In this document: piece by piece, positions 7,145 through 14,991 of the stretch
How positions within the stretch are numbered: position 1 is the first letter of the stretch
Layout: each line of letters begins with the position of its first letter
Origin: Pacificoceanicola sp048553275
Lineage (GTDB): Bacteria; Pseudomonadota; Alphaproteobacteria; Rhodobacterales; Rhodobacteraceae
Length of the DNA stretch: 64,000 nt
NCBI RefSeq assembly: GCF_048553275.1
Contig: NZ_JBLZMW010000008.1
Location: 124,001 to 188,000 of the forward strand
Reading direction: 5' to 3'
Translations under genes and position numbers: made by a program
Notes under the pieces: model-generated
Seen by the model: the letters and a program-made list of their open reading frames with translations, nothing else
Databases searched by the model: none
Told to the model about the DNA's origin: nothing

Positions 7145-8162
7145 CGAAAGTCTCCGCGAGCGATGCCAGATCCGGATTGCCGCGCAACAACGCTGCATCG
7201 AAGGCCTGCGGCGAGAGATCCGGCACTGCAGGAAGCTGCCCGGCGAGGATTGGCCGGGGATCGAAGGGCCGTTCAAAGAGCAGACCGAAGGCGCGGAGCC
7301 GTTGCAGGCTCGGCCCGCTCATCACCCGCAGTTCGTCATGCAGCTGGGCCAGACCGCCGGGATCGGCCGCCATCGCCTGCATCAGAGCGATCTGTTCCTT
7401 GCGGTGATCGGCGATGCTCATGACATGCGGATCGGTATCGCGGTAGCGTATCAGTTTGGACATCCAGTGCAGCGGCGTCAGCCCGTCGAAATGCAGCAGC
7501 CGGGTTGAGGTGCTGCGATAGCGCTCGGCCCTGTGGCGGGTGTCGCCCTTGAAGGCCCAGTGGATGCCGAGACGATGCCCGGCCCCGCGCTGAACGCCGC
7601 ATTTTCCGGCGGAATGCCCAAGCACCCCGTGTAACAGAACAGCGTCGTGATCGCCGAAGATCTTCGGATCATGCGATGTGCCATCGGCGCGGCGGTTGAG
7701 CCCCTTCGTGGACGTGCGAAACAGCCCGTCGAAGATCGTCTCGCGCGGGGTGTCGGCGCAATAGAGGCGTTCGGCCACCGGCAGGTGCAATTCGACGTTG
7801 AGCTCGGAGACAACGGTGAGCTCCTCGCCCAGCGGGCGCGCCTGCAGCAGGAATTCATCCGCGTCGATGTGAAAAAGCCAGTCTGCGCCGGCCTGTGACA
7901 GCGCGTGGTTGGCGTTGAGCGCCTGACGGCGGTTGATCGAGTCCGGCCGTTTTCGACGGGGCGCGACGTTGCGCCAGTGCCTGTCATTGCAGCAGCTCAC
8001 GTGCACATCCGGCATATCCTTGAGCAGCGACGCCACCGGATCGTCCGGATCATCAAGATAGACGTGCACCTCCGCCGCGCCTGTGCCCCTGTGCCAGGCA
8101 ACGTTGGCGAGAACGAGCTGTGGCGGCTCGCGCACGGTCATGACTATGGCCCAGCTTTGCAC
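7137..8162 (-). CDS. Glycosyltransferase family 2-like protein (second paralogue)
   Basis: A 341-residue paralogue of the adjacent downstream gene, with the same motif order: VREPPQLVLANVAWHR, HVYLDDPDDP, the DxD box WLFHIDADEFLL, GHSAGKCGVQRG and LHFDGLTPLHW. The start is set at the GTG at 8162, preceded by AAGGGG. This places the protein start level with the paralogue's; a TTG at 8222 would add 20 unsupported residues, and an ATG at 8141 is a shorter option. It is divergent from sucC, and the operators at 8222-8273 lie between them. The promoter region may therefore couple this pair to TCA-cycle control. Substrate unknown. Confidence 0.78.
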   Translation of the reverse strand: MQSWAIVMTVREPPQLVLANVAWHRGTGAAEVHVYLDDPDDPVASLLKDMPDVHVSCCNDRHWRNVAPRRKRPDSINRRQALNANHALSQAGADWLFHIDADEFLLQARPLGEELTVVSELNVELHLPVAERLYCADTPRETIFDGLFRTSTKGLNRRADGTSHDPKIFGDHDAVLLHGVLGHSAGKCGVQRGAGHRLGIHWAFKGDTRHRAERYRSTSTRLLHFDGLTPLHWMSKLIRYRDTDPHVMSIADHRKEQIALMQAMAADPGGLAQLHDELRVMSGPSLQRLRAFGLLFERPFDPRPILAGQLPAVPDLSPQAFDAALLRGNPDLASLAETFDA

Positions 8163-8221
8163 GCCCCACCCCTTGCGTTCGTTAACCGCCCGAAGCGTAA
8201 CCGCAGCGCGAATCCCTGCCA

Positions 8222-8231
8222 AGCGCTAACA
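8222..8231. promoter_or_regulatory. Candidate LacI-type (CceR-like) operator upstream of sucC
   Basis: AGCGCTAACA, identical to the 10-mer at 326-335 upstream of sdhC. It lies about 155 bp before the sucC ATG and 60 bp before the divergent glycosyltransferase start. Recurrence at two TCA-cycle promoters argues for function; the CceR identity is inference. Confidence 0.4.
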
Positions 8232-8242
8232 GGAATTCAACT

Positions 8243-8273
8243 TGTGATCACAGCTTGCAAACGTGTGATCACA
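8243..8273. promoter_or_regulatory. Tandem TGTGATCACA palindromes upstream of sucC
   Basis: Two perfect TGTGATCACA palindromes start at 8243 and 8264, 21 bp apart, 113-143 bp upstream of the sucC ATG. The same doublet is found upstream of sdhC (377-406). The second copy is followed by AA and the first preceded by CT, so the flanks are less symmetric than at sdhC. The likely binder is a GntR-family TCA regulator (AkgR-like), by inference from targets and symmetry. Confidence 0.6.
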
Positions 8274-8385
8274 AATGTCGAAAAAGCGCGGTATTTTCCG
8301 CCGTGTGGCAATTTTTTGTTTAACCCGGCACTGTAAGCGGGCCTATACCGTCACCAAATCGTAGCAAAACGGGGACAGACGACCC

Positions 8386-9579
8386 ATGAACATCCACGAA
8401 TATCAAGCCAAGGCGCTTTTGCGCTCGTACGGCGCACCGGTCTCGGACGGCCGTGTGGTGCTGAAGGCCGAGGACGCCAAGCGCGCCGCCGGTGAACTCG
8501 ATGGCCCGCTCTGGGTGGTCAAGGCTCAGATCCACGCCGGTGGCCGTGGCAAGGGCTCCTTCAAGGAAGCCGAAGCCGGCGAGAAGGGCGGCGTTCGCCT
8601 TGCCAAGTCGGTCGAAGAGGCCGCCGAAGAAGCCAAGAAGATGCTCGGCAAGACGCTGGTGACGCATCAGACCGGCCCGGCGGGCAAGCAGGTCAACCGC
8701 ATCTACATCGAAGACGGCTCCGACATCGCGCGCGAACTCTACCTCGCGCTGCTGGTGGATCGCCAGACGTCGCGCGTGTCCTTCGTCTGCTCCACCGAGG
8801 GCGGCATGGACATCGAAGAGGTCGCGGCCTCCACGCCGGAGAAAATCCTGTCCTTCAGCGTTGACCCGGCCACCGGCTACCAGCCGTTCCATGGCCGCCG
8901 CGTTGCCTTCTCGCTCGGCCTCGAAGGGGCCGCGGTCAAGCAGTGCGTCAAGCTGATGGGCATTCTCTACAAGGCCTTCATGGAGAAGGACATGGAGATG
9001 CTGGAGATCAACCCGCTGATCGTCATGCCCTCGGGCGACCTCAAGGTGCTCGACGCCAAGGTCGGTTTTGACGGCAACGCCATGTATCGGCAGCCCGACG
9101 TGGCCGAGCTGCGCGACGAGACCGAAGAAGATGCGAAGGAACTGCAGGCGTCCAAGTACGACCTGAACTACATCGCGCTCGACGGTGAAATCGGCTGCAT
9201 GGTGAACGGCGCGGGCCTTGCCATGGCGACGATGGACATCATCAAGCTCTACGGCGCGGAGCCTGCCAACTTCCTCGACGTGGGCGGCGGCGCGACCAAG
9301 GAGAAGGTGACCGAGGCGTTCAAGATCATCACCTCCGACCCGCAGGTCAAAGGCATCCTCGTGAACATCTTCGGCGGCATCATGCGCTGTGACGTCATCG
9401 CCGAGGGCGTGATCGCGGCAGTCAAGGAAGTCGGCCTGCAGGTTCCGCTCGTTGTGCGTCTCGAAGGGACCAACGTCGAGAAGGGCAAGGAGATCATCCG
9501 CACCTCTGGCCTCGATGTAATCGCCGCCGACGACCTGAAGGACGGTGCCCAGAAGATCGTGAAGGCGGTCAAGGGGTGA
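8386..9579 (+). CDS. sucC: Succinyl-CoA synthetase (ADP-forming) beta subunit
   Basis: A 397-residue ATP-grasp subunit that, with SucD, converts succinyl-CoA to succinate with formation of ATP or GTP. It starts with the family signature MNIHEYQAKALL. It contains KAQIHAGGRGK in the nucleotide-binding half, LEINPLIV, and the CoA-ligase half with NGAGLAMATMDIIK and FLDVGGGA. Length and ends match the family exactly. It is the first gene of the sucCDAB-lpd run. The stop overlaps a possible GTG of the next small gene. Two shared operators lie upstream of it. Confidence 0.97.
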   Translation: MNIHEYQAKALLRSYGAPVSDGRVVLKAEDAKRAAGELDGPLWVVKAQIHAGGRGKGSFKEAEAGEKGGVRLAKSVEEAAEEAKKMLGKTLVTHQTGPAGKQVNRIYIEDGSDIARELYLALLVDRQTSRVSFVCSTEGGMDIEEVAASTPEKILSFSVDPATGYQPFHGRRVAFSLGLEGAAVKQCVKLMGILYKAFMEKDMEMLEINPLIVMPSGDLKVLDAKVGFDGNAMYRQPDVAELRDETEEDAKELQASKYDLNYIALDGEIGCMVNGAGLAMATMDIIKLYGAEPANFLDVGGGATKEKVTEAFKIITSDPQVKGILVNIFGGIMRCDVIAEGVIAAVKEVGLQVPLVVRLEGTNVEKGKEIIRTSGLDVIAADDLKDGAQKIVKAVKG

Positions 9580-9587
9580 GCTTTCAT

Positions 9588-10160
9588 ATGCCGAAAATTG
9601 TCGGTTCACATTTGGCTTTGCCTCTGCTCTTCATTGCGACCTGCGGTGAAGCAGAGCCATTGGTGTCCCAATGCGTGAAGCAATTTGTCGAAACCTGCAG
9701 CGCGGCAACCTCCGACCCGGAGAGTTTTGTCGAAGCGTTTTCCGCTCGAACGAATGCCACGGTCTACACGACCACGGACAACCTTACCCGGATCGCATCG
9801 GTGACTTCGGCCACGGATCTCGAAAGTGGCGCAGGGATTTGGGAACGGATCAACCTCGCTACAGTTGGAAGCTCGACAAATGTCACGTGTTCGTTCGATT
9901 GCTCTCTTGAAGAGGAAGGCGATCAAGACGCGCTCCGTGAGCTGACATTCGAGGCAATGAAGGAAATGCGGCCTGATTCTGTTATCGTCGGTGGAGAGCT
10001 GAACGGCGACAGTCGAAAAGACCTCGGTCTCATATGGTGGGGGTCTCGCGAGTTTGTTGCAACGGGATGGGCGCAGGACAGTGAACAGGCTGCTCTTATC
10101 CGCCTGCACTGCTGCGGCATCGCCATCCACAGCATGGCCCAATCGCCTTCAAGTCAATAA
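9588..10160 (+). CDS. Exported hypothetical protein inserted between sucC and sucD
   Basis: A 190-residue protein with a short signal-like N-terminus (KIVGSHLALPLLFIATCGEA). It has a cysteine-rich mature part (QCVKQFVETC, VTCSFDCS, HCCGIA). I chose the ATG at 9588, 8 nt after the stop of sucC; a GTG overlapping that stop (9576) is the alternative. The purine-rich end of sucC (AAGGGGTGAG) serves as its ribosome-binding site, so it is probably translationally coupled. Its base composition is slightly more AT-rich than its neighbours. No known domain is recognised. Its place inside an otherwise conserved sucCD pair is unusual and suggests an insertion. Confidence 0.65.
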   Translation: MPKIVGSHLALPLLFIATCGEAEPLVSQCVKQFVETCSAATSDPESFVEAFSARTNATVYTTTDNLTRIASVTSATDLESGAGIWERINLATVGSSTNVTCSFDCSLEEEGDQDALRELTFEAMKEMRPDSVIVGGELNGDSRKDLGLIWWGSREFVATGWAQDSEQAALIRLHCCGIAIHSMAQSPSSQ

Positions 10161-10229
10161 TCGCTGTTTTAGAAAACCTTGCGTTGGCGCGTCGCGACAG
10201 AAGCGCAAATCATAGAAGGAGCCTAACAC

Positions 10230-11117
10230 ATGGCCGTCCTCGTAGACGAAAACACCAAAGTGATCTGTCAGGGCCTCACCGGCTCGCAGGGCACGTTTCA
10301 CACCGAACAGGCGATCGCCTACGGCACCAAGATGGTCGGCGGCGTAACCCCCGGCAAAGGTGGCATGACGCATCTTGACCTGCCGGTCTTCAACTCGGTT
10401 CATGAAGCCAAGCACGTCACCGAGGCGAACGCCTCCGTGATCTATGTGCCGCCGCCCTTCGCCGCCGACAGCATCCTCGAAGCGATCGACGCAGAGATGG
10501 AGCTGATTGTCTGCATCACCGAAGGCATTCCGGTGCTTGACATGATGCGCGTGGCGCGGGCTCTGGATGGCTCCAAGAGCCGTCTGATCGGGCCGAACTG
10601 CCCCGGTGTCATCACCCCGGACGCCTGCAAGATCGGCATCATGCCCGGCCACATCCACAAGCGCGGCAGCGTCGGTGTTGTGTCCCGCTCCGGCACTCTG
10701 ACCTATGAGGCGGTCAAGCAGACCACCGATATGGGCCTTGGCCAGTCTTCGGCTGTCGGCATCGGTGGCGATCCGATCAAGGGCACCGAGCATATCGACG
10801 TGCTGGAGATGTTCCTTGCGGATGACGAAACCACCTCGATCATCATGATCGGTGAGATCGGTGGCTCCGCCGAGGAAGAAGCGGCGCAGTTCCTGGCCGA
10901 TGAGAAGAAAAAGGGCCGCTGGAAGCCGACCGCCGGTTTCATCGCCGGGCGCACCGCGCCTCCGGGACGCCGCATGGGCCACGCCGGCGCGATTGTCGCC
11001 GGTGGCAAGGGCGGCGCCGAGGACAAGATCGAAGCGATGAAGGCCGCTGGCATCGTCGTCGCAGACAGCCCCGCCACCCTTGGCGAGGCCGTCTTGGAAG
11101 CGATCAACAAAGGCTGA
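10230..11117 (+). CDS. sucD: Succinyl-CoA synthetase alpha subunit
   Basis: A 295-residue protein with the CoA-binding Rossmann part at the N-terminus (VICQGLTGSQGTFHTEQA). The ligase part carries the phosphohistidine motif GHAGAIVAGG near residue 250. IGPNCPGVITP and GEIGGSAEEEAA are further family landmarks. An AAGGAG site lies ahead of the ATG. It is separated from sucC by the inserted exported-protein gene and 69 bp. It is followed after 2 bp by the sulfotransferase gene. Function as partner of SucC is certain by family. Confidence 0.97.
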   Translation: MAVLVDENTKVICQGLTGSQGTFHTEQAIAYGTKMVGGVTPGKGGMTHLDLPVFNSVHEAKHVTEANASVIYVPPPFAADSILEAIDAEMELIVCITEGIPVLDMMRVARALDGSKSRLIGPNCPGVITPDACKIGIMPGHIHKRGSVGVVSRSGTLTYEAVKQTTDMGLGQSSAVGIGGDPIKGTEHIDVLEMFLADDETTSIIMIGEIGGSAEEEAAQFLADEKKKGRWKPTAGFIAGRTAPPGRRMGHAGAIVAGGKGGAEDKIEAMKAAGIVVADSPATLGEAVLEAINKG

Positions 11118-11119
11118 CC

Positions 11120-11881
11120 ATGCTGTACAGTCGGGGCCACGCCTTTATCTATTCGCAGCTGAACCGGACGGGGAGTTCTTCGACCGCTCTCTATCTGCGT
11201 CAGTTCTGTGGCCCCGACTTCACTCCCACGACCCCCTGGACGCCGGAGATCATATCGAACGACGGCGTCGTTGGCCGTGTTGGCGCGCGCGAAGCCTTTA
11301 GTGTGGAGCCGCGTTTTCAGGTCCACATGGCGCTCGACGCCATCCATGCAGGGGTCGGGGCCGACATCTGGGACCGCTGTGCCATCGTGTCCAACATGCG
11401 CAACCCCTATACGCGGACGATGTCGATCCGGAACGTGTGGGAACGCCAAAGCCGGATCGAAGCCAGCGAGGATGCGAATGTCGTGCGCAGCCAGGTCGAC
11501 GCCATGGACCTCGAAGGCATGGGAGAGAGAACACGGGAATTGACACATCTGGACGGGCAATACGCGCTGACCCATGTGCTGTTCACCGAAACCCTCGAAA
11601 GCGATATCACTGCGCTGGCTGCGGATCGCGGTTTTACTGCGCCGCCCCCGTCCCGGCCCCGCCTGCAGGCGAATGACAATGCCCTCAAATCCCGACACCC
11701 GAGCGAGTTCATCTCCTCGGATACCCGCCGCCGGATCGAGGCAGCCTATGGCTGGATCTTCGATCGCTATGGCTATTCCCGACATCCCGACGATGCACTG
11801 CTGCCTCCGGCCTGCCGCTTGCCGGGCTGGAGCGGGCCGACCGACTGCCTTCCCTCGGTAACCCGGGAAGCACTGACATGA
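11120..11881 (+). CDS. Sulfotransferase family 2 protein
   Basis: A 253-residue cytoplasmic protein with the PAPS-dependent sulfotransferase layout. The 5'-phosphosulfate loop is near the N-terminus (NRTGSSSTALYLRQF, residues about 15-30). The 3'-phosphate-binding strand follows as VSNMRNPYTRTMSIRNVW near residue 95. The C-terminal part (SSDTRRRIEAAYGWIFDRYGYS) resembles Sulfotransfer_2 proteins acting on polysaccharides. The ATG at 11120 begins two bases after the sucD stop, so it is probably co-transcribed with sucD. With the glycosyltransferase pair at 6.1-8.2 kb it suggests surface-glycan genes lodged in the TCA cluster. The acceptor is unknown. Confidence 0.75.
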   Translation: MLYSRGHAFIYSQLNRTGSSSTALYLRQFCGPDFTPTTPWTPEIISNDGVVGRVGAREAFSVEPRFQVHMALDAIHAGVGADIWDRCAIVSNMRNPYTRTMSIRNVWERQSRIEASEDANVVRSQVDAMDLEGMGERTRELTHLDGQYALTHVLFTETLESDITALAADRGFTAPPPSRPRLQANDNALKSRHPSEFISSDTRRRIEAAYGWIFDRYGYSRHPDDALLPPACRLPGWSGPTDCLPSVTREALT

Positions 11882-11981
11882 GCCCGCGATGCCTGATGGT
11901 CTCGCGGGACCGACCCCTATCCAATAATCCAGACACCATGCCCAACGCGACCCAACGCCCCCGCAACCCCGAGGTGCCACA

Positions 11982-14948
11982 ATGAACGATCAGAGCCCCA
12001 ACGACCTCTTCCACGCCTCCAGCTTCATGCAGGGGCACAACGCCGAATATCTTGAACAGATGTACGCGCGCTACGCGAGCGATCCCAACGCGGTGGATGC
12101 GTCCTGGCAGGCGTTCTTCGCCCAGCTTGGCGACGACGGCATGGACGTCAAGAAAGAGGCCGCTGGCCCGTCATGGGCGCGGGCCGACTGGCCGCCGGTG
12201 CCCGATGACGACCTGACCGGCGCGCTGACCGGGGAGTGGCCGATGCCGATGGTGCCCGCCGAGGCCAAGGGTGCGGGCAAGAAGATCAAGGAAGCCGCCG
12301 AGGCCAAGGGCGTCGCGGTCAGCGATGACGCCATCCAGCGCGCCGTTCTGGACAGCATCCGGGCGCTGATGATCATCCGCGCCTACCGGATCCGGGGCCA
12401 CCTTGCCGCCGATCTCGATCCGCTTGGCATGCGCGACAACACCAGCCACCCGGAGCTTGATCCGAAGTCCTATGGCTTTACCGATGGCGACATGGATCGC
12501 CCGATATTCATCGACAACGTGCTGGGCCTGCAGATCGCCTCGCTGCGCGAGATCCTGTCGATCGTGAAGCGCACCTACTGCGGCACCTTCGCACTGCAGT
12601 ACATGCACATCTCCGACCCGGAGCAATCGGCCTGGCTCAAGGAGCGGATCGAGGGCTATGGCAAGGAAATCGCCTTCACCCGCGAGGGCCGCAAGGCGAT
12701 CCTGAACAAGATGGTCGAGGCCGAGGGCTTCGAGAAGTTCCTGCACGTCAAGTACATGGGCACCAAGCGCTTTGGTCTGGATGGGGGCGAGAGCCTGATC
12801 CCCGCGATGGAGCAGATCATCAAGCGCGGCGGCAACCTCGGCGTCAAGGAGATCGTCATCGGCATGCCGCACCGGGGCCGTCTGTCGGTGCTCGCCAACG
12901 TGATGCAAAAGCCCTACAAGGCCATCTTCAACGAGTTCCAGGGCGGCAGCTTCAAGCCCGAGGACGTGGACGGCTCCGGCGACGTGAAATACCACCTCGG
13001 CGCATCGTCCGACCGGGAGTTCGATGACCACCCCGTGCACCTTTCGCTGACCGCCAACCCGAGCCACCTCGAAGCGGTGAACCCGGTCGTGCTTGGCAAG
13101 GTCCGTGCCAAACAGGACCAGATGGGCGACACCGAGCGCAAGAAGGTGATGCCGATCCTGCTGCACGGCGATGCGGCCTTTGCCGGTCAGGGTGTTGTTG
13201 CGGAGTGTTTTGCGCTTTCCGGTCTGCGGGGTCACCGCACCGGCGGCACCATCCATATCGTCGTGAACAACCAGATCGGGTTTACCACCGCACCGCATTT
13301 CTCGCGCTCCTCGCCCTACCCCACCGACAACGCGCTGGTGGTCGAGGCGCCGATTTTCCACGTCAACGGCGATGATCCGGAGGCCGTGGTGCACGCGGCC
13401 AAGGTGGCGACGGAATTCCGCCAGAAGTTCGGCAAGGATGTCGTGCTTGATATCTTCTGCTACCGCCGGTTTGGTCACAACGAGGGTGACGAGCCCATGT
13501 TCACCAACCCGATCATGTATACCAAGATCAAGAAGCAGAAGACCACGCTGACGCTCTATACCGAGCGGCTGGTCAAGGACGGGCTGATCCCCGAGGGTGA
13601 GATCGAGGACATGAAGGCGGCGTTCCAGGCGCATCTGAACGAGGAGTTCGAAGCCGGGAAAACCTACAAGCCGAACAAGGCCGACTGGCTGGATGGTCGC
13701 TGGTCGCATCTCGACAAGCAAACGCACGGCAAGTACCAGCGCGGCAAGACATCGGTGACGCCGGAAACCCTGAAGGAGGTCGGCGATGCGCTGACCCGTG
13801 TTCCCGAGGGCTTCCCGCTGCACAAGACCGTGGGGCGGCTTATCGAGACCCGGGCCAAGATGTTCGAAACCGGCACGGGCTTTGATTGGGCGACCGCCGA
13901 GGCCCTGGCCTTTGGCTCGCTGCAGACCGAAGGCTATCCGGTGCGTCTGGCCGGTCAGGACAGCACCCGTGGCACCTTCTCCCAGCGGCACTCCGGTTTC
14001 ATCAACCAGGAGACGGAAGAGCGGTACTACCCGCTGAACCACATCCGCGAGGGCCAGGCGCATTACGAGGTGATCGATTCGGCACTTTCGGAATATGCGG
14101 TTCTGGGTTTCGAGTATGGCTACAGCCTCGCCGAGCCCAACGCGCTGACCCTGTGGGAGGCGCAGTTCGGCGACTTCGCCAACGGCGCACAGATCATGTT
14201 CGATCAATTCGTCAGCTCGGGTGAAAGCAAATGGCTGCGGATGTCGGGCCTTGTCTGCCTGCTGCCGCACGGTTTCGAAGGTCAGGGTCCCGAGCACAGC
14301 TCGGCGCGTCTGGAACGCTTCCTGCAGATGTGCGGTCAGGACAACTGGATCGTGGCGAATTGCTCGACCCCGGCGAACTACTTCCACATCCTGCGCCGAC
14401 AGCTGCACCGCAGCTATCGCAAGCCGTTGGTGCTGATGACGCCGAAATCGCTGCTGCGGCACAAGCTGTGCATTTCGGATGCCGATATGTTCACCACCGG
14501 GTCGTCGTTCCACCGCGTCCTCTGGGACGATGCGGAGCAGGGGCATTCGGACACCACGCTGGTCTCCGACGACAAGATCAAACGCGTGGTGATGTGTTCG
14601 GGCAAGGTCTACTATGATCTTCTGGAGGAGCGTGACGCGCGCGGCATCGACGACGTCTACCTGCTGCGTTTCGAGCAGTTCTACCCCTTCCCGGCGATGT
14701 CGGCGGTCAAGGAGCTGGAGCGGTTCAAGAACGCGGAGATGATCTGGTGTCAGGAAGAGCCGAAGAACCAGGGCGCATGGCATTTCATCGAGCCGAATCT
14801 CGAATGGGTGCTGGGGCGTATCAAGGCCACGCACAAGCGGCCGCGTTACGTGGGCCGCGCCACCTCGGCCTCGCCCGCGACGGGTTTGGCCAGCCAGCAC
14901 AAAGCACAACAAGCGGCGCTCGTAGACGAAGCGCTGACCATTGAATGA
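11982..14948 (+). CDS. sucA: 2-oxoglutarate dehydrogenase E1 component
   Basis: A 988-residue thiamine-diphosphate enzyme that decarboxylates 2-oxoglutarate and passes the succinyl group to the lipoyl arm of SucB. The N-terminal E1o segment (SSFMQGHNAEYLEQMYARY) is typical and mediates complex assembly. Then follow GMPHRGRLSVL, the ThDP-binding DAAFAGQGVVAE with NNQIGFTT, and the C-terminal transketolase-like part (EYGYSLAEPNALTLWEAQFG). The length is normal for the family. It is preceded by 100 bp of untranslated sequence after the sulfotransferase gene and followed by sucB after 43 bp. Very firm. Confidence 0.97.
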   Translation: MNDQSPNDLFHASSFMQGHNAEYLEQMYARYASDPNAVDASWQAFFAQLGDDGMDVKKEAAGPSWARADWPPVPDDDLTGALTGEWPMPMVPAEAKGAGKKIKEAAEAKGVAVSDDAIQRAVLDSIRALMIIRAYRIRGHLAADLDPLGMRDNTSHPELDPKSYGFTDGDMDRPIFIDNVLGLQIASLREILSIVKRTYCGTFALQYMHISDPEQSAWLKERIEGYGKEIAFTREGRKAILNKMVEAEGFEKFLHVKYMGTKRFGLDGGESLIPAMEQIIKRGGNLGVKEIVIGMPHRGRLSVLANVMQKPYKAIFNEFQGGSFKPEDVDGSGDVKYHLGASSDREFDDHPVHLSLTANPSHLEAVNPVVLGKVRAKQDQMGDTERKKVMPILLHGDAAFAGQGVVAECFALSGLRGHRTGGTIHIVVNNQIGFTTAPHFSRSSPYPTDNALVVEAPIFHVNGDDPEAVVHAAKVATEFRQKFGKDVVLDIFCYRRFGHNEGDEPMFTNPIMYTKIKKQKTTLTLYTERLVKDGLIPEGEIEDMKAAFQAHLNEEFEAGKTYKPNKADWLDGRWSHLDKQTHGKYQRGKTSVTPETLKEVGDALTRVPEGFPLHKTVGRLIETRAKMFETGTGFDWATAEALAFGSLQTEGYPVRLAGQDSTRGTFSQRHSGFINQETEERYYPLNHIREGQAHYEVIDSALSEYAVLGFEYGYSLAEPNALTLWEAQFGDFANGAQIMFDQFVSSGESKWLRMSGLVCLLPHGFEGQGPEHSSARLERFLQMCGQDNWIVANCSTPANYFHILRRQLHRSYRKPLVLMTPKSLLRHKLCISDADMFTTGSSFHRVLWDDAEQGHSDTTLVSDDKIKRVVMCSGKVYYDLLEERDARGIDDVYLLRFEQFYPFPAMSAVKELERFKNAEMIWCQEEPKNQGAWHFIEPNLEWVLGRIKATHKRPRYVGRATSASPATGLASQHKAQQAALVDEALTIE

Positions 14949-14991
14949 CCCCACAAGCCAAGCGGTTGGGTAAAGAAAAGGAATTGAGACA

